A DNA stretch of 64,000 nt from JAHWKS01 sp964458385 (GTDB lineage Bacteria; Planctomycetota; Planctomycetia; Pirellulales; Pirellulaceae): contig CAYWIS010000006.1 in assembly GCA_964458385.1 (NCBI GenBank), positions 1 to 64,000 of the forward strand. Reading direction: 5' to 3'. Positions 1 through 7,829 of this stretch are shown here, one piece after another. The notes beneath the pieces are model-generated. The model ran no database searches. It saw only the letters and a program-made list of their open reading frames with translations, and was not told the DNA's origin. Every line of letters begins with the position of its first letter. Within the stretch, counting starts at the first letter, position 1. The translations under genes were made by a program, and so were the position numbers.

Positions 1-549
1 GATACCCAGCGGCTTTTGGCGGGCGAATTGGTCTACGCGGGGGTAGCGCGTACGCCCGTGTGCGCGCTGGTCGAGACGGTCCCCTATCGCAATCAAGAAT
101 GCCCAGTGGCCCGCGAACTGTTCGCCACGCTGCGCGACGTGTATCTGATTCTCGGCCACTTGCCCGAGAACCGCGACGACGTCAACACCGCAGATCGACG
201 CCCCGCCACGAAGGTTGCCGCACGGTCCCGGCTAGCGCGGATGATTTGCGCCGAAGGCGATGACTTCAACCACCGCGACGCCGTGGTTATCGCCCAGGCG
301 GTAGCGAGGAAGCACGCCGAAATCACCCGCCGCGCCATAGAACAAGTAGCGGGTTCTCTACCGCAGCCGCCCGTCATGGCGATCGTGGCTGGCGAGGGGG
401 AATTCTTCGCCCGGCGGTTAGTCAAACAGGTGTTCCCCGAGATCCGCTTCATGTCGCTTGCCCGTAAGATCGGCGCAGGCGCCTCGCGCTGCGGTCCCGC
501 CTACGCGTTGGCGGTGCTGGCCCGCGAGGCAATGACGCCCCGAATGTAG
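1..549 (+). CDS. H4MPT-linked C1-transfer pathway protein (MfnF / hydantoinase-like), C-terminal part
   Basis: The frame is open from base 1, so the gene is cut by the left edge; about 182 codons remain. Segments such as LAGELVYAGVARTP, the PYR motif, LFATLRDVYLILG and the TADRRPAT run resemble the C-terminal half of the COG1548 family, annotated in planctomycetes and methylotrophs as H4MPT-linked C1 transfer pathway protein and related to archaeal MfnF, which makes part of methanofuran. The hydantoinase/oxoprolinase-type fold would normally have its ATP-binding part upstream, outside the window. Family recognition is from memory of conserved strings. If right, the organism has the tetrahydromethanopterin formaldehyde-oxidation pathway. 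Confidence 0.72.
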   Translation, partial: DTQRLLAGELVYAGVARTPVCALVETVPYRNQECPVARELFATLRDVYLILGHLPENRDDVNTADRRPATKVAARSRLARMICAEGDDFNHRDAVVIAQAVARKHAEITRRAIEQVAGSLPQPPVMAIVAGEGEFFARRLVKQVFPEIRFMSLARKIGAGASRCGPAYALAVLAREAMTPRM

Positions 550-729
550 CCCCATGGCGCGTGGCCGTTCCCTGGGGACGGCACGACAATTGCAACGTGC
601 ATGACTTGCGGGGTCGCCAGATCTCTTTGGAAAGAGCCGAGTCGCTTCGCTTGTTCCCACACGGACGCTGCGTGCGCGCCGTTTTTGCAAATCACCGCGT
701 GCGTAGCGCCGCGGATCTAGGAGAAGAGC

Positions 730-831
730 ATGTTTGCGTTTTATTCCAATCGACTCGGATGTCTCGGTTCCATTGCGGTGTCGCTGGTGCTGTCGGTGAT
801 CCTCTTTTTGCTCCTACGTTCTTTCGGCTAA
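730..831 (+). CDS. 33-aa single-span membrane protein
   Basis: A short open frame begins with ATG about six bases after an AGGAG Shine-Dalgarno. It encodes MFAFYSNRLGCLGS followed by one hydrophobic span (roughly residues 14-29) and a short Arg-containing tail. The FYSNRxGCxGS start recalls tiny conserved membrane proteins annotated as hypothetical in several bacterial phyla. It stands alone between the C1-transfer gene and the convergent PIG-L gene. The function is unknown. The ribosome site and the hydrophobic pattern make chance unlikely. The flanks 550-729 and 832-1011 hold nothing else I can support. Confidence 0.6.
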   Translation: MFAFYSNRLGCLGSIAVSLVLSVILFLLLRSFG

Positions 832-1011
832 CGACTTCACCTCTTGCACCAAGCGAGTCAAGCAGGTGACTCGCACAAGCCGAGTTCCAAGCGACGCCAC
901 ACGATTAGAAGCGTCGCAGTTTGTTCTTCCGAACCGCGGCTTTTCTCCCGAACTTCCCAGCGAGAACCCAAGCCGGAGCGAATGCTCGTCGCCTCAACCG
1001 GGAAAGCGATG

Positions 1012-1944
1012 CTATTGCGGTTCGTTCGACGGTGGGAAAAAGGGAAACAGTTCGCGCAGCTCCGCTTCGGTGGGTTGGCGGCCGTACTCGCAAATTTCAA
1101 ACGCTTCGGCAAATCGGATGGCCTTGCCGCGTTCCGGGCCGTACCAGCGGAGCAGCGCACTGCGATACTGATCTGCTTCGGCGCCTTGCCGCCGTTCCCA
1201 GCGTTCGCGCAGCCATGATTTGCGCAATTCGGGGGCGCTTGCCGGGGGTACATTGCGTACGAACTCTTCGCTGCCGTTAGCCCCTCCTTCGTAGACCTGA
1301 GATTCCAGCTCGTGGATCGCGGTGAGCTTTTGATCGAATACTTCATCGATGGCTACCGCCACATCGGCGCGAAACGGATAGGGCTTTTGGAAGCGGTCGC
1401 TGGAATACAGAAATACCGGGTTCTTCTGCAAGGGAGGCGTGTCCGGGCAGAAAAAAGGCACCGTAACCATATACGCCGCGTCCTGAACCAGGACTCCCAC
1501 ATAACGATGATCCGGGTGGTAATCCCAAGGCCGGTGAGAAATGACAATATCGGCTTTCCACTCGCGAATCAGCCGCGTAATACGGCGGCGATTTTCCAGG
1601 TTCGGCTCAAGTTCGCCGTCGTGGATGTCTAACACCTGGCTTTCCACACCAAGAACTTTAGCAGCCCGGGCCACTTCGGCCGTCCGGCGCTGGGCGAGGG
1701 GCCCCCCAGCCATTTGCCAATGACCGATATCGCCATTGGTTACCGACACCAGTTTCACGTGATGCCCTTGTTTGGCCCACAGCGCTGCGGTTCCGCCCGC
1801 TTTGAATTCAGCGTCGTCGGGATGAGCGCCAAAAACAATGATCCGCAGCTTGCCGTCGTCGGCTTTCGTGTCCATTGCCATTCCCGCGACGACCGAGAAG
1901 ACAATCCACGAAGCGACGCCGATCCCCAAAAGCGAACGAGCCAT
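1012..1944 (-). CDS. PIG-L family N-deacetylase, secreted
   Basis: Zinc-dependent deacetylase of the LmbE/PIG-L family, acting on N-acetylated sugars or similar substrates. The family signature AHPDDAE lies at residues 40-46, and a downstream HPDH motif provides the other metal ligand. The ATG at 1944 is chosen because a GAGGA ribosome site precedes it and it starts a signal peptide (residues 1 to about 28); in-frame upstream codons carry no such features. At 310 aa it has the size of planctomycete secreted PIG-L proteins, whose substrates are unknown. It stands as a single gene. Confidence 0.88.
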   Translation of the reverse strand: MARSLLGIGVASWIVFSVVAGMAMDTKADDGKLRIIVFGAHPDDAEFKAGGTAALWAKQGHHVKLVSVTNGDIGHWQMAGGPLAQRRTAEVARAAKVLGVESQVLDIHDGELEPNLENRRRITRLIREWKADIVISHRPWDYHPDHRYVGVLVQDAAYMVTVPFFCPDTPPLQKNPVFLYSSDRFQKPYPFRADVAVAIDEVFDQKLTAIHELESQVYEGGANGSEEFVRNVPPASAPELRKSWLRERWERRQGAEADQYRSALLRWYGPERGKAIRFAEAFEICEYGRQPTEAELRELFPFFPPSNEPQ

Positions 1945-2305
1945 AAGAATCCTCGCCAAGAAGGTTGCGATCGTGCAGCACTGGGCTGTGAACGACGTTC
2001 GCGAAGCGATGTTTTCGCTTCCGCCTGGCCCGATGATAGTCGAGCGACCGACCGCCGTCACGCGTTAACGGCATTACCAGCGTCCGAGAAGAAAGGCCGG
2101 CTGCCCATCCGCCCAAAGTTCACTCCTTGGCGGGAACAACGCGGAAGATGCGTTTGACGTCGGCCCGTCTTTGGGCTCGTTTTGTAACTCGATCGCTGCG
2201 GGACAACGGAAGAAGCGAACAGCCGCCGCACGATTCAAGCAGGGAAGAGACAGCCCCCGAGAATCGATGGGCCCGAAGGTAGCAGCGGCGCCGTGATACG
2301 AGAAA
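1945..2305. other. Intergenic region, no gene seen
   Basis: Spacer between the glutaredoxin-like gene and the PIG-L gene, both minus strand. The only structure noticed is a short hairpin with seven-base arms GAAGCGA (2003-2009) and TCGCTTC (2015-2021). No clear promoter, terminator T-run or small gene was recognised. Confidence 0.5.
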
Positions 2306-2611
2306 TTAAAGGATGCAGCCGTCTTCGCCGCCGTAGCAGGCGTCGCTCTGGAATTTCTCCCACTGGGCTTTGAAGTCGCGCAGGTATTGCAAGTGAACCT
2401 GGAGAGCCTCACGACCGTACACCACCTTGCCATCGTCCACTAACACCGGCAGGTGAGCGTCGGAAGGCAAGTCCAGCGGCAGCGTCTTCGGATCGTCAAC
2501 CGTAATGACGCGATGCGCCAGGGTCAAATCCTCAAGCGTGTTGCGGACCGCGTCACACGCCGGACAATCGTTCTGTACATAAAGCTCGATCATGGGATTG
2601 TCGTCAGACAC
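2306..2611 (-). CDS. Glutaredoxin-like protein
   Basis: Small thioredoxin-fold protein, up to 101 aa, with the redox motif CPAC after the first beta strand (IELYVQNDCPAC) and the cis-proline strand LPVLVDDGKVV, as in glutaredoxins. It probably reduces disulfides or reports thiol state in the cytosol. The C-terminus carries two further cysteines (ACYGGEDGC). The given start is GTG at 2611; an ATG six codons inside (2593) is an equally good start by alignment, and neither has a strong Shine-Dalgarno. It lies just downstream of dps, 52 bases away on the same strand, so the two may form an oxidative-stress pair. Confidence 0.75.
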   Translation of the reverse strand: MSDDNPMIELYVQNDCPACDAVRNTLEDLTLAHRVITVDDPKTLPLDLPSDAHLPVLVDDGKVVYGREALQVHLQYLRDFKAQWEKFQSDACYGGEDGCIL

Positions 2612-2663
2612 GGTAGCGGCGCGGAAAGGGCCGCGCCGCCCGCAATCTCCTTAACCCTCGTTC

Positions 2664-3149
2664 CTATTCTTCTTCTTGCGCTTGCACCATCCACAGGTGC
2701 TTTTCCAATTTGCCGCAAATGCCGATCAGCAGATCTTGAGTAATCGGGTCTAAATCGCCCGTCGGCTCCACGGCGCGGCGGAGACGCTGAACGCACGTTT
2801 GCAGTCGATCGGCAATCAGAGTAACGGCCTGATCGACGCTGATGCGTCCATCGGGAAAGCTATCCAGACTGGTTTGCGCCGACACCGCATCGGCTCGCCC
2901 ATCCGCCCAAGAGTTCAAGGTGGCGATGCGCTCGGCCACATCGTCGCTCCCTTCACGGGCAGTATCGACGATTTCGTCCAATTGCTTGTGGAAGGGATGG
3001 AAACGCTTTCCTACTAAGTTCCAGTGCGCTTGTTTGGCTTGAAGGCTTAAATCGATCAGATTCACCAGGCAGTCTTGCAGGTAACCCGTCACTTCGTCGC
3101 GGACCTGCTCTTCAAGAATCATTCGTTCACTCTTTTGTTTGGTCGCCAT
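2664..3149 (-). CDS. dps: Dps-family DNA-binding ferritin
   Basis: A 161-aa ferritin-like protein of the starvation/peroxide-protection family. Visible motifs are QAHWNLVGKRFHPFH, with the ferroxidase His and surrounding residues, followed by the LDEIV and DDVAERI helix containing the acidic iron ligands. Dps dodecamers oxidise and store Fe(II) with H2O2 and protect DNA. The ATG at 3149 is preceded by GGAG seven bases upstream and begins the Lys-rich N-terminus MATKQKSER, the usual DNA-binding tail; longer frames upstream lack family similarity. The downstream neighbour is a glutaredoxin-like gene. The upstream spacer is shared with a divergent DUF1559 gene. Confidence 0.92.
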   Translation of the reverse strand: MATKQKSERMILEEQVRDEVTGYLQDCLVNLIDLSLQAKQAHWNLVGKRFHPFHKQLDEIVDTAREGSDDVAERIATLNSWADGRADAVSAQTSLDSFPDGRISVDQAVTLIADRLQTCVQRLRRAVEPTGDLDPITQDLLIGICGKLEKHLWMVQAQEEE

Positions 3150-3521
3150 TGCAATACTCCATGGAATAAGCGTCGCCGAACTTCGATATCGCCGGCACAG
3201 CGCATGCCCAACGTGCAAATATAGTGCCACACAGGAATCTAAACGCAACGAACTTGATTTGCACGCAACACGGAGAAGCGAATCCTCACGCCACACCCCC
3301 ACTTGCAAGGTATTCCAGCATCTAAGATCCGATTATCTTTTTTTCATGGTCGTTACGAAGATCCCGCCAACGACCATATATAGAACGAAAACATACTATG
3401 ATTTATACTGGATGCCGTAACTACCTTCCCTTACCCAACTTATGTCGGGATCTGGGCTCCACTATCGAACCACCGAAGTATTATTTTTTCTTTCTACTTC
3501 CTTCCTGTTTTGAGGGTCTCT
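3150..3521. other. Divergent intergenic region (dps / DUF1559 gene)
   Basis: AT-rich spacer of about 370 bases that should hold both divergent promoters. It contains a T-run (about 3338-3344), a perfect 9-bp inverted repeat listed separately, and TATACT at 3404-3409 as a possible -10 toward the DUF1559 gene but without a good -35 at the right distance. No gene is seen. Confidence 0.5.
3346..3377. repeat. Perfect 9-bp inverted repeat in divergent promoter region
   Basis: ATGGTCGTT at 3346-3354 is exactly complementary to AACGACCAT at 3369-3377, with a 14-base loop. It follows a T-run on the plus strand and has no T-run after it in either direction, so it does not look like a terminator. It could be an operator. 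Confidence 0.55.
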
Positions 3522-4568
3522 ATGTGGTACGCGAAGGACGCTCTTGAGCATGCGTCCCGGCGGCAGCGTTCGGGATTTACGCTTGTCGAGTTGCTTGTAG
3601 TCATTGCTATCATCGGCATCCTGGTGGCGCTGTTACTGCCTGCCGTGCAAGCCGCGCGCGAAGCAGCACGGCGCAGCCAATGCGTGAACAACCTCAAACA
3701 ACTGGGATTGGCCATGCACAATCACCACGACACCTACAAGAAATTCCCCCGCAATTATCGCCAAATTGGAGCCAATGCGTGGGAGGCGCTCAGCGCCAAC
3801 TATGAACTCCTCCCCTACATCGAACAAATGCCCCTTTACGAGCAAGGGCAAGCCAATATTACGAATTGGGGATGGATCTATGGCACGATGCTCAACACCC
3901 AAATCGAAACATTTCTCTGTCCGTCGGCCCCGCCGGCGCCGCGCCGCGGTACGCATCCCAATGGCTGGGATGGCCCTGGCACCAACTACGCCTGGTCGAC
4001 TGGCAGTCGAACCGAATCGGTGTGGGCCGGTACGGCCGTTAACGGCATGATCGCGTACTCGGTGGACCGCAGAATGGCCGACGTGACGGACGGCCTTTCG
4101 AACACGATTATGGGCTCAGAGATTCTTTCCGGCTCGGGTCAAACGGGCGCAGCGGCTAAATATCCTTATGACATTTTTTATGCGGGCGACAGCCTCTTCA
4201 CTTCGATCGCAAATAAAGACTTTCCCACGCAATCCGAGCTCGACGCGATTGGCTCGGCCGCCAAGAACAGCCCGCAGGGTTCACGCTCCAACAACGGCAC
4301 CCTGTGGGGATGGTACGCCGCGGCGCAATCAACCTTCACGACCGCCGCGCCGCCCAACTGGAAATGGCCCAGCGCCGGCGGCAACTGCTGCCCTGGCGGG
4401 GGACACGACTGGAACATCGGCATCTTCCCTCCGCGTAGTCTGCATCCTGGCGGCGTGAACGCAGTGTTCGGCGACGGTTCCGTGCGGTTCATTGCCAACA
4501 CGGTCGACGTTTTGACATTCCAACGACTGGGCCACCGCAGCGACGGCGTCCCGGTTACGAACTTCTAA
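3522..4568 (+). CDS. DUF1559 domain pseudopilin-like protein
   Basis: A 348-aa protein of the large planctomycete DUF1559 family. It starts with a type IV prepilin leader: GFTLVELLVVIAIIGILVA, with the cleavage Gly before Phe and Glu5 of the mature form, then AREAARRSQCVNNLKQLGLA. The C-terminus has the H-X9-DG motif (HPGGVNAVFGDGS). The protein is probably processed by prepilin peptidase and exposed at the cell surface or periplasm; its role is unknown. ATG 3522 is preceded by GAGGG at a suitable distance. A strong terminator follows, and a small lipoprotein gene lies downstream, a pairing common for these genes. Confidence 0.93.
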   Translation: MWYAKDALEHASRRQRSGFTLVELLVVIAIIGILVALLLPAVQAAREAARRSQCVNNLKQLGLAMHNHHDTYKKFPRNYRQIGANAWEALSANYELLPYIEQMPLYEQGQANITNWGWIYGTMLNTQIETFLCPSAPPAPRRGTHPNGWDGPGTNYAWSTGSRTESVWAGTAVNGMIAYSVDRRMADVTDGLSNTIMGSEILSGSGQTGAAAKYPYDIFYAGDSLFTSIANKDFPTQSELDAIGSAAKNSPQGSRSNNGTLWGWYAAAQSTFTTAAPPNWKWPSAGGNCCPGGGHDWNIGIFPPRSLHPGGVNAVFGDGSVRFIANTVDVLTFQRLGHRSDGVPVTNF

Positions 4569-4653
4569 CGCACAGAGCAGGGACCGGCTCCGGCTAAGGC
4601 ATTCATCGTGTAAGTTCAGCTTGCTGCGTTGACTCACGGTCGCGCAGCCCACA

Positions 4654-4680
4654 AACGGCGCATCGTTGCGCCGTTGTTTT
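4654..4680 (+). terminator. Rho-independent terminator after the DUF1559 gene
   Basis: A 9-bp GC-rich stem, AACGGCGCA (4654-4662) with TGCGCCGTT (4667-4675), closes on the tetraloop TCGT and is followed by GTTTTCTTT. It lies 86 bases after the DUF1559 stop codon and before the lipoprotein gene, so the latter probably has its own promoter. Confidence 0.8.
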
Positions 4681-4737
4681 CTTTCCCACCGGATTTTTCG
4701 TTGATCCTTCTTAAATTCAGATTTCAGGTTTTTTCTT

Positions 4738-5055
4738 ATGGCAGTTTATCTACGTTGGTTGTTGGCCATGCTTCTGGTGGCGGTCGTGGCTGCGGGATGC
4801 AATACGGGCGCCGTGCAAGAGGAGGATATTGCTGTTCCGCAGCAGTCGGGAATCGAACAAGCCAAGCAAATTCTACAGAACTATGCGAATGGAGCGCCCA
4901 TCACCAGTGAGGCTGCGTCGTTCCCCAACATTGTCGAGCAAGTCCGTCAAGAGGATCCCGCCAAGGCCGATCTCTTAGAGAAAGGGTTCGCCGACCTGCA
5001 GGCGAACCCCGAGGGCCGCGTCGCGAAAGCGAAAGAACTGCTCGAAAAACTTTGA
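4738..5055 (+). CDS. Small lipoprotein of unknown function
   Basis: A 105-aa protein with a lipoprotein signal: MAVYLRWLLAMLLVAVVAAGC, lipobox VAAGC, lipidated Cys21. The remainder is helical and charged (IEQAKQILQNYANG..., EDPAKADLLEKGFADLQ) and ends in a Lys/Glu-rich helix. Such short lipoproteins often follow DUF1559 genes in planctomycetes and may assist their surface assembly, but no function is known. The next gene begins 27 bases later on the same strand. Confidence 0.82.
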   Translation: MAVYLRWLLAMLLVAVVAAGCNTGAVQEEDIAVPQQSGIEQAKQILQNYANGAPITSEAASFPNIVEQVRQEDPAKADLLEKGFADLQANPEGRVAKAKELLEKL

Positions 5056-5082
5056 GTCGAAGGGCTCGGTTATACTCGAAAC

Positions 5083-6273
5083 ATGAGCCCTTCTTCTGAG
5101 TCATTGCCCGCAAATTGTGTTGCCGTTCTAACGCCGCCCGGTCGGGCGGCGATCGCCACAGTAGCGGTTGTCGGCCCCCGAGCCATGGACGTGGCGGCTC
5201 AATGTTTTCGTCCGGCGGGCAATGTTTCGTTGACCGATCTTCCGCTTGGCCGCATTGTGTATGGCCAGTGGATCTCGGACGACGCAAGCTCCCTAGGGGC
5301 CGTCGGCGAGGGCGTCGTGCTTTGCCGCACGGCGCCGCAACGGGTAGAAGTACACTGCCACGGTGGTAAGGCCGCTGTTGCGGCCATCGTTGCGGCCTTC
5401 ACAACGCGCGGTATCCCCGAGGTCGACTGGCGTTCATTTCTACCTGCTCTGGAAACCAACCCCTTATCCGCCGAGGCCCGCACTGCATTAGCGGCCGCGC
5501 GCACCGAGCAAACCGCCGCGATCCTTTTGGAGCAGTATCGTGGGGCGCTGCGTGCAGCGGTCGAAGCGGTGCGTCGTCATCTTCAAAATCGCCAACAGGA
5601 GGCGGCGCGGCAGGAGATTGACCGCTTGCTAGCGCGTTCCAGCGTGGGATTGCACTTGGCCTCGCCTTGGCAGGTAGTGCTCGCAGGGCGGCCCAATGTG
5701 GGCAAGAGCAGTTTGATCAACGCACTCATCGGGTATCAGCGGGCCATTGTGCATGATATGCCCGGCGTTACGCGCGACGTCGTAACCGCAGCCACCGCCC
5801 TGGACGGCTGGCCGATTGAGTTGGCTGACACCGCCGGCGTGCGCACGAGCGACGATCCGCTCGAAGCAGCAGGGGTCACGAAAACTCGCCAAGAGTTGGA
5901 GCGGGCGGATGTGGTGGTGCTCGTCTTTGACGCCACACAGCCGTGGTCCGTCGACGATTCAGCGCTATGGGCGGCCGCACGCAACGCCATCGTGGTCTAC
6001 AACAAGTGTGACTTAGCGGCGCCTCCGGCCGACGGCCGCCCACCGGGACTTTCCATCAGCGCTGTTACCGGTGAAGGATTACATGAGCTCAAGAAAGCGA
6101 TTGTCCAGCGTCTGGCGCCGGAACCGCCGCAACCTGGGGAGGCGGTCCCGTTTACCGAACGGCAAGTAGCGCTTTTGATAGCCGCTCAAGCGCATTTGAA
6201 CGGCGGCGATATTCCCGCTGTACTCGCCAATTTGGAAACCTTGCTGGCGTGGCCTCAGGATGCGCTACCGTGA
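5083..6273 (+). CDS. MnmE/TrmE-like GTPase without C-terminal catalytic Cys
   Basis: A 396-aa relative of the tRNA-modifying GTPase MnmE. The N-terminal TrmE-like domain covers about residues 10-115 (GRAAIATVAVVGP; RVEVHCHGGK). A helical part follows, then a G domain with G1 GRPNVGKSS (202-210), the G2 region PGVTRDVV, G3 DTAG (249-252) and G4 NKCD (307-310). Canonical MnmE is about 450 aa and ends in C-[IFLV]-G-K, whose Cys is needed for tRNA wobble-U modification; here the protein ends in WPQDALP with no such motif. It is probably a planctomycete paralogue with another or altered role. Its 3' end overlaps the convergent sulfatase gene by 9 bases. Confidence 0.82.
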   Translation: MSPSSESLPANCVAVLTPPGRAAIATVAVVGPRAMDVAAQCFRPAGNVSLTDLPLGRIVYGQWISDDASSLGAVGEGVVLCRTAPQRVEVHCHGGKAAVAAIVAAFTTRGIPEVDWRSFLPALETNPLSAEARTALAAARTEQTAAILLEQYRGALRAAVEAVRRHLQNRQQEAARQEIDRLLARSSVGLHLASPWQVVLAGRPNVGKSSLINALIGYQRAIVHDMPGVTRDVVTAATALDGWPIELADTAGVRTSDDPLEAAGVTKTRQELERADVVVLVFDATQPWSVDDSALWAAARNAIVVYNKCDLAAPPADGRPPGLSISAVTGEGLHELKKAIVQRLAPEPPQPGEAVPFTERQVALLIAAQAHLNGGDIPAVLANLETLLAWPQDALP

Positions 6274-7539
6274 ATTGGCGGCCGGCTGAAGCGCCCACCA
6301 CGCATCGAGCTTCTTGGACAACCGGTGCACAATATCGGGGTGGTCGGCAGCCAGATTTTGCTTCTCCCAAGGATCGTCCTTCAGGTTGTAAAGCTCAGGG
6401 TTTTGCCCGTTTTTGGGGAGGATGAGCTTCCACCAGCCTTCGATACACCACCGGTAGACCAAGCCCGCTTGCGGGTCATCGAGAGCGACCACATCGTGTT
6501 CAAAGATTTCTCCGTAGAGGGTATCCCGCTTGGGAGCGTCGGATTCGGAGAGCTTCGCCAGATTCACGCCCGACAGTGAGCTTGGCGGTGCCACACCGCA
6601 GGCGGCAAGCACCGTGGGCGCCAGGTCGATGCTGCTGACAAGCGTGACATCGTCGCGACCAGGAGCAATTTTGCCAGGCCAGCGGAGGATGATCGGCGTG
6701 CGAATGCCTCCTTCGTTCGGCGATCGCTTGCTACGCGGCGCAAAGTTGCGCGAATTGGGATCCTGAATCCAGCCGTTGTCGGTCACATAGACCACCAGCG
6801 TGTTATCGGTCAAGCCTTTCTGGTCCAAGTAATCCAAGAGCTGGCCGCAGGTTTCGTCAAACCATTCGCACATGGCGTAATACCGAGCCACGTGGGGCGA
6901 TCGGCCCTCCTTCAAATACTTGTTAAGAAGGCGGTCCGGCGGGTTGTGCGGCGAATGCGGCATCATGGGCGCGTACCACACGAAGAACGGCTGCTCGCCG
7001 GCCTGATCGATAAAGTCAAAAACGGGTTGTAATCCATTGCGTCCGATGGCGAGCCCCACGTCACCATGGCGTCCTCCGCGTTGCGGATCGCCGTGCGTCA
7101 TCCCCCGCGTAAAGCCGCCTTGCTGTGGACGTCCCTCCCACCACTTGCCGCTTTGGAAACTGACATACCCCTTGGAGGCCAGCAACTTGGGCAACGTTTC
7201 GGCTTGCTCGATGAATTTCAGCATTTGGCGGCGGTCCGTCCCACGGGGCGGATCGTTGCCGGATACGCCATGTTGGTGAGGATACAAACCGGTGATAATC
7301 GTCATCAGGCTCGGCCGACACAAACTGCTAGGAACGTAACCGCGCGTCCACGTCAGCCCCTCGCGCGCCAGGGCGTCCAAACGCGGGGTTTGGATCACCT
7401 CGTGACCCATAAAGCCATAGTCGGCCCACGCTTGATCGTCAGAGATGATCAAGACCACGTTGGGCAGCCGATCCTCGGCCAGAGCAAGGGAGGACAGGGC
7501 GGCGATGATTCCCAGGCCGAACCAGACTCCGCGGTACAT
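6265..7539 (-). CDS. Secreted sulfatase
   Basis: A 424-aa family S1 (arylsulfatase-type) protein with a signal peptide (residues 1 to about 21). Metal-binding aspartates are in VVLIISDDQ (residues 34-35), and the formylglycine-site peptide is SSLCRPSLMTIITG with Cys74. The classical C-x-P-S-R signature has Leu in place of Arg, a variant I associate with many planctomycete sulfatases. It probably removes sulfate esters from polysaccharides outside the cytoplasm after maturation by a formylglycine-generating enzyme, not seen here. ATG 7539 follows an AGGGA-like site. It is a single gene, convergent with the MnmE-like gene. Confidence 0.9.
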   Translation of the reverse strand: MYRGVWFGLGIIAALSSLALAEDRLPNVVLIISDDQAWADYGFMGHEVIQTPRLDALAREGLTWTRGYVPSSLCRPSLMTIITGLYPHQHGVSGNDPPRGTDRRQMLKFIEQAETLPKLLASKGYVSFQSGKWWEGRPQQGGFTRGMTHGDPQRGGRHGDVGLAIGRNGLQPVFDFIDQAGEQPFFVWYAPMMPHSPHNPPDRLLNKYLKEGRSPHVARYYAMCEWFDETCGQLLDYLDQKGLTDNTLVVYVTDNGWIQDPNSRNFAPRSKRSPNEGGIRTPIILRWPGKIAPGRDDVTLVSSIDLAPTVLAACGVAPPSSLSGVNLAKLSESDAPKRDTLYGEIFEHDVVALDDPQAGLVYRWCIEGWWKLILPKNGQNPELYNLKDDPWEKQNLAADHPDIVHRLSKKLDAWWALQPAANSR

Positions 7540-7829
7540 ACGTTTCCCTTTTCAGCAGGTTATGCAAGCATCACGCCGCAGGGCCAACGGCCCGCCGGCC
7601 CACCGTTCGGCGCCGGTCGCTCTTGACTCGCCGCTGGCGCCGGGACTATTGTGTCCACCTATTTTGGCCGGCGTCTAGCCGTGGAGAAGATTTTCACTTT
7701 TCCCGACTTCCCTCGTTGATGCAGTTCGCCATGGAAGGCATGTCTCCGCCGTGTGTGGTCGTGGCTGCGAGAGCGTTGCCGCAAGGCATTGGGCGAGTTC
7801 ATCGGCCGGGGCAGTCCACCATTTTTTGC

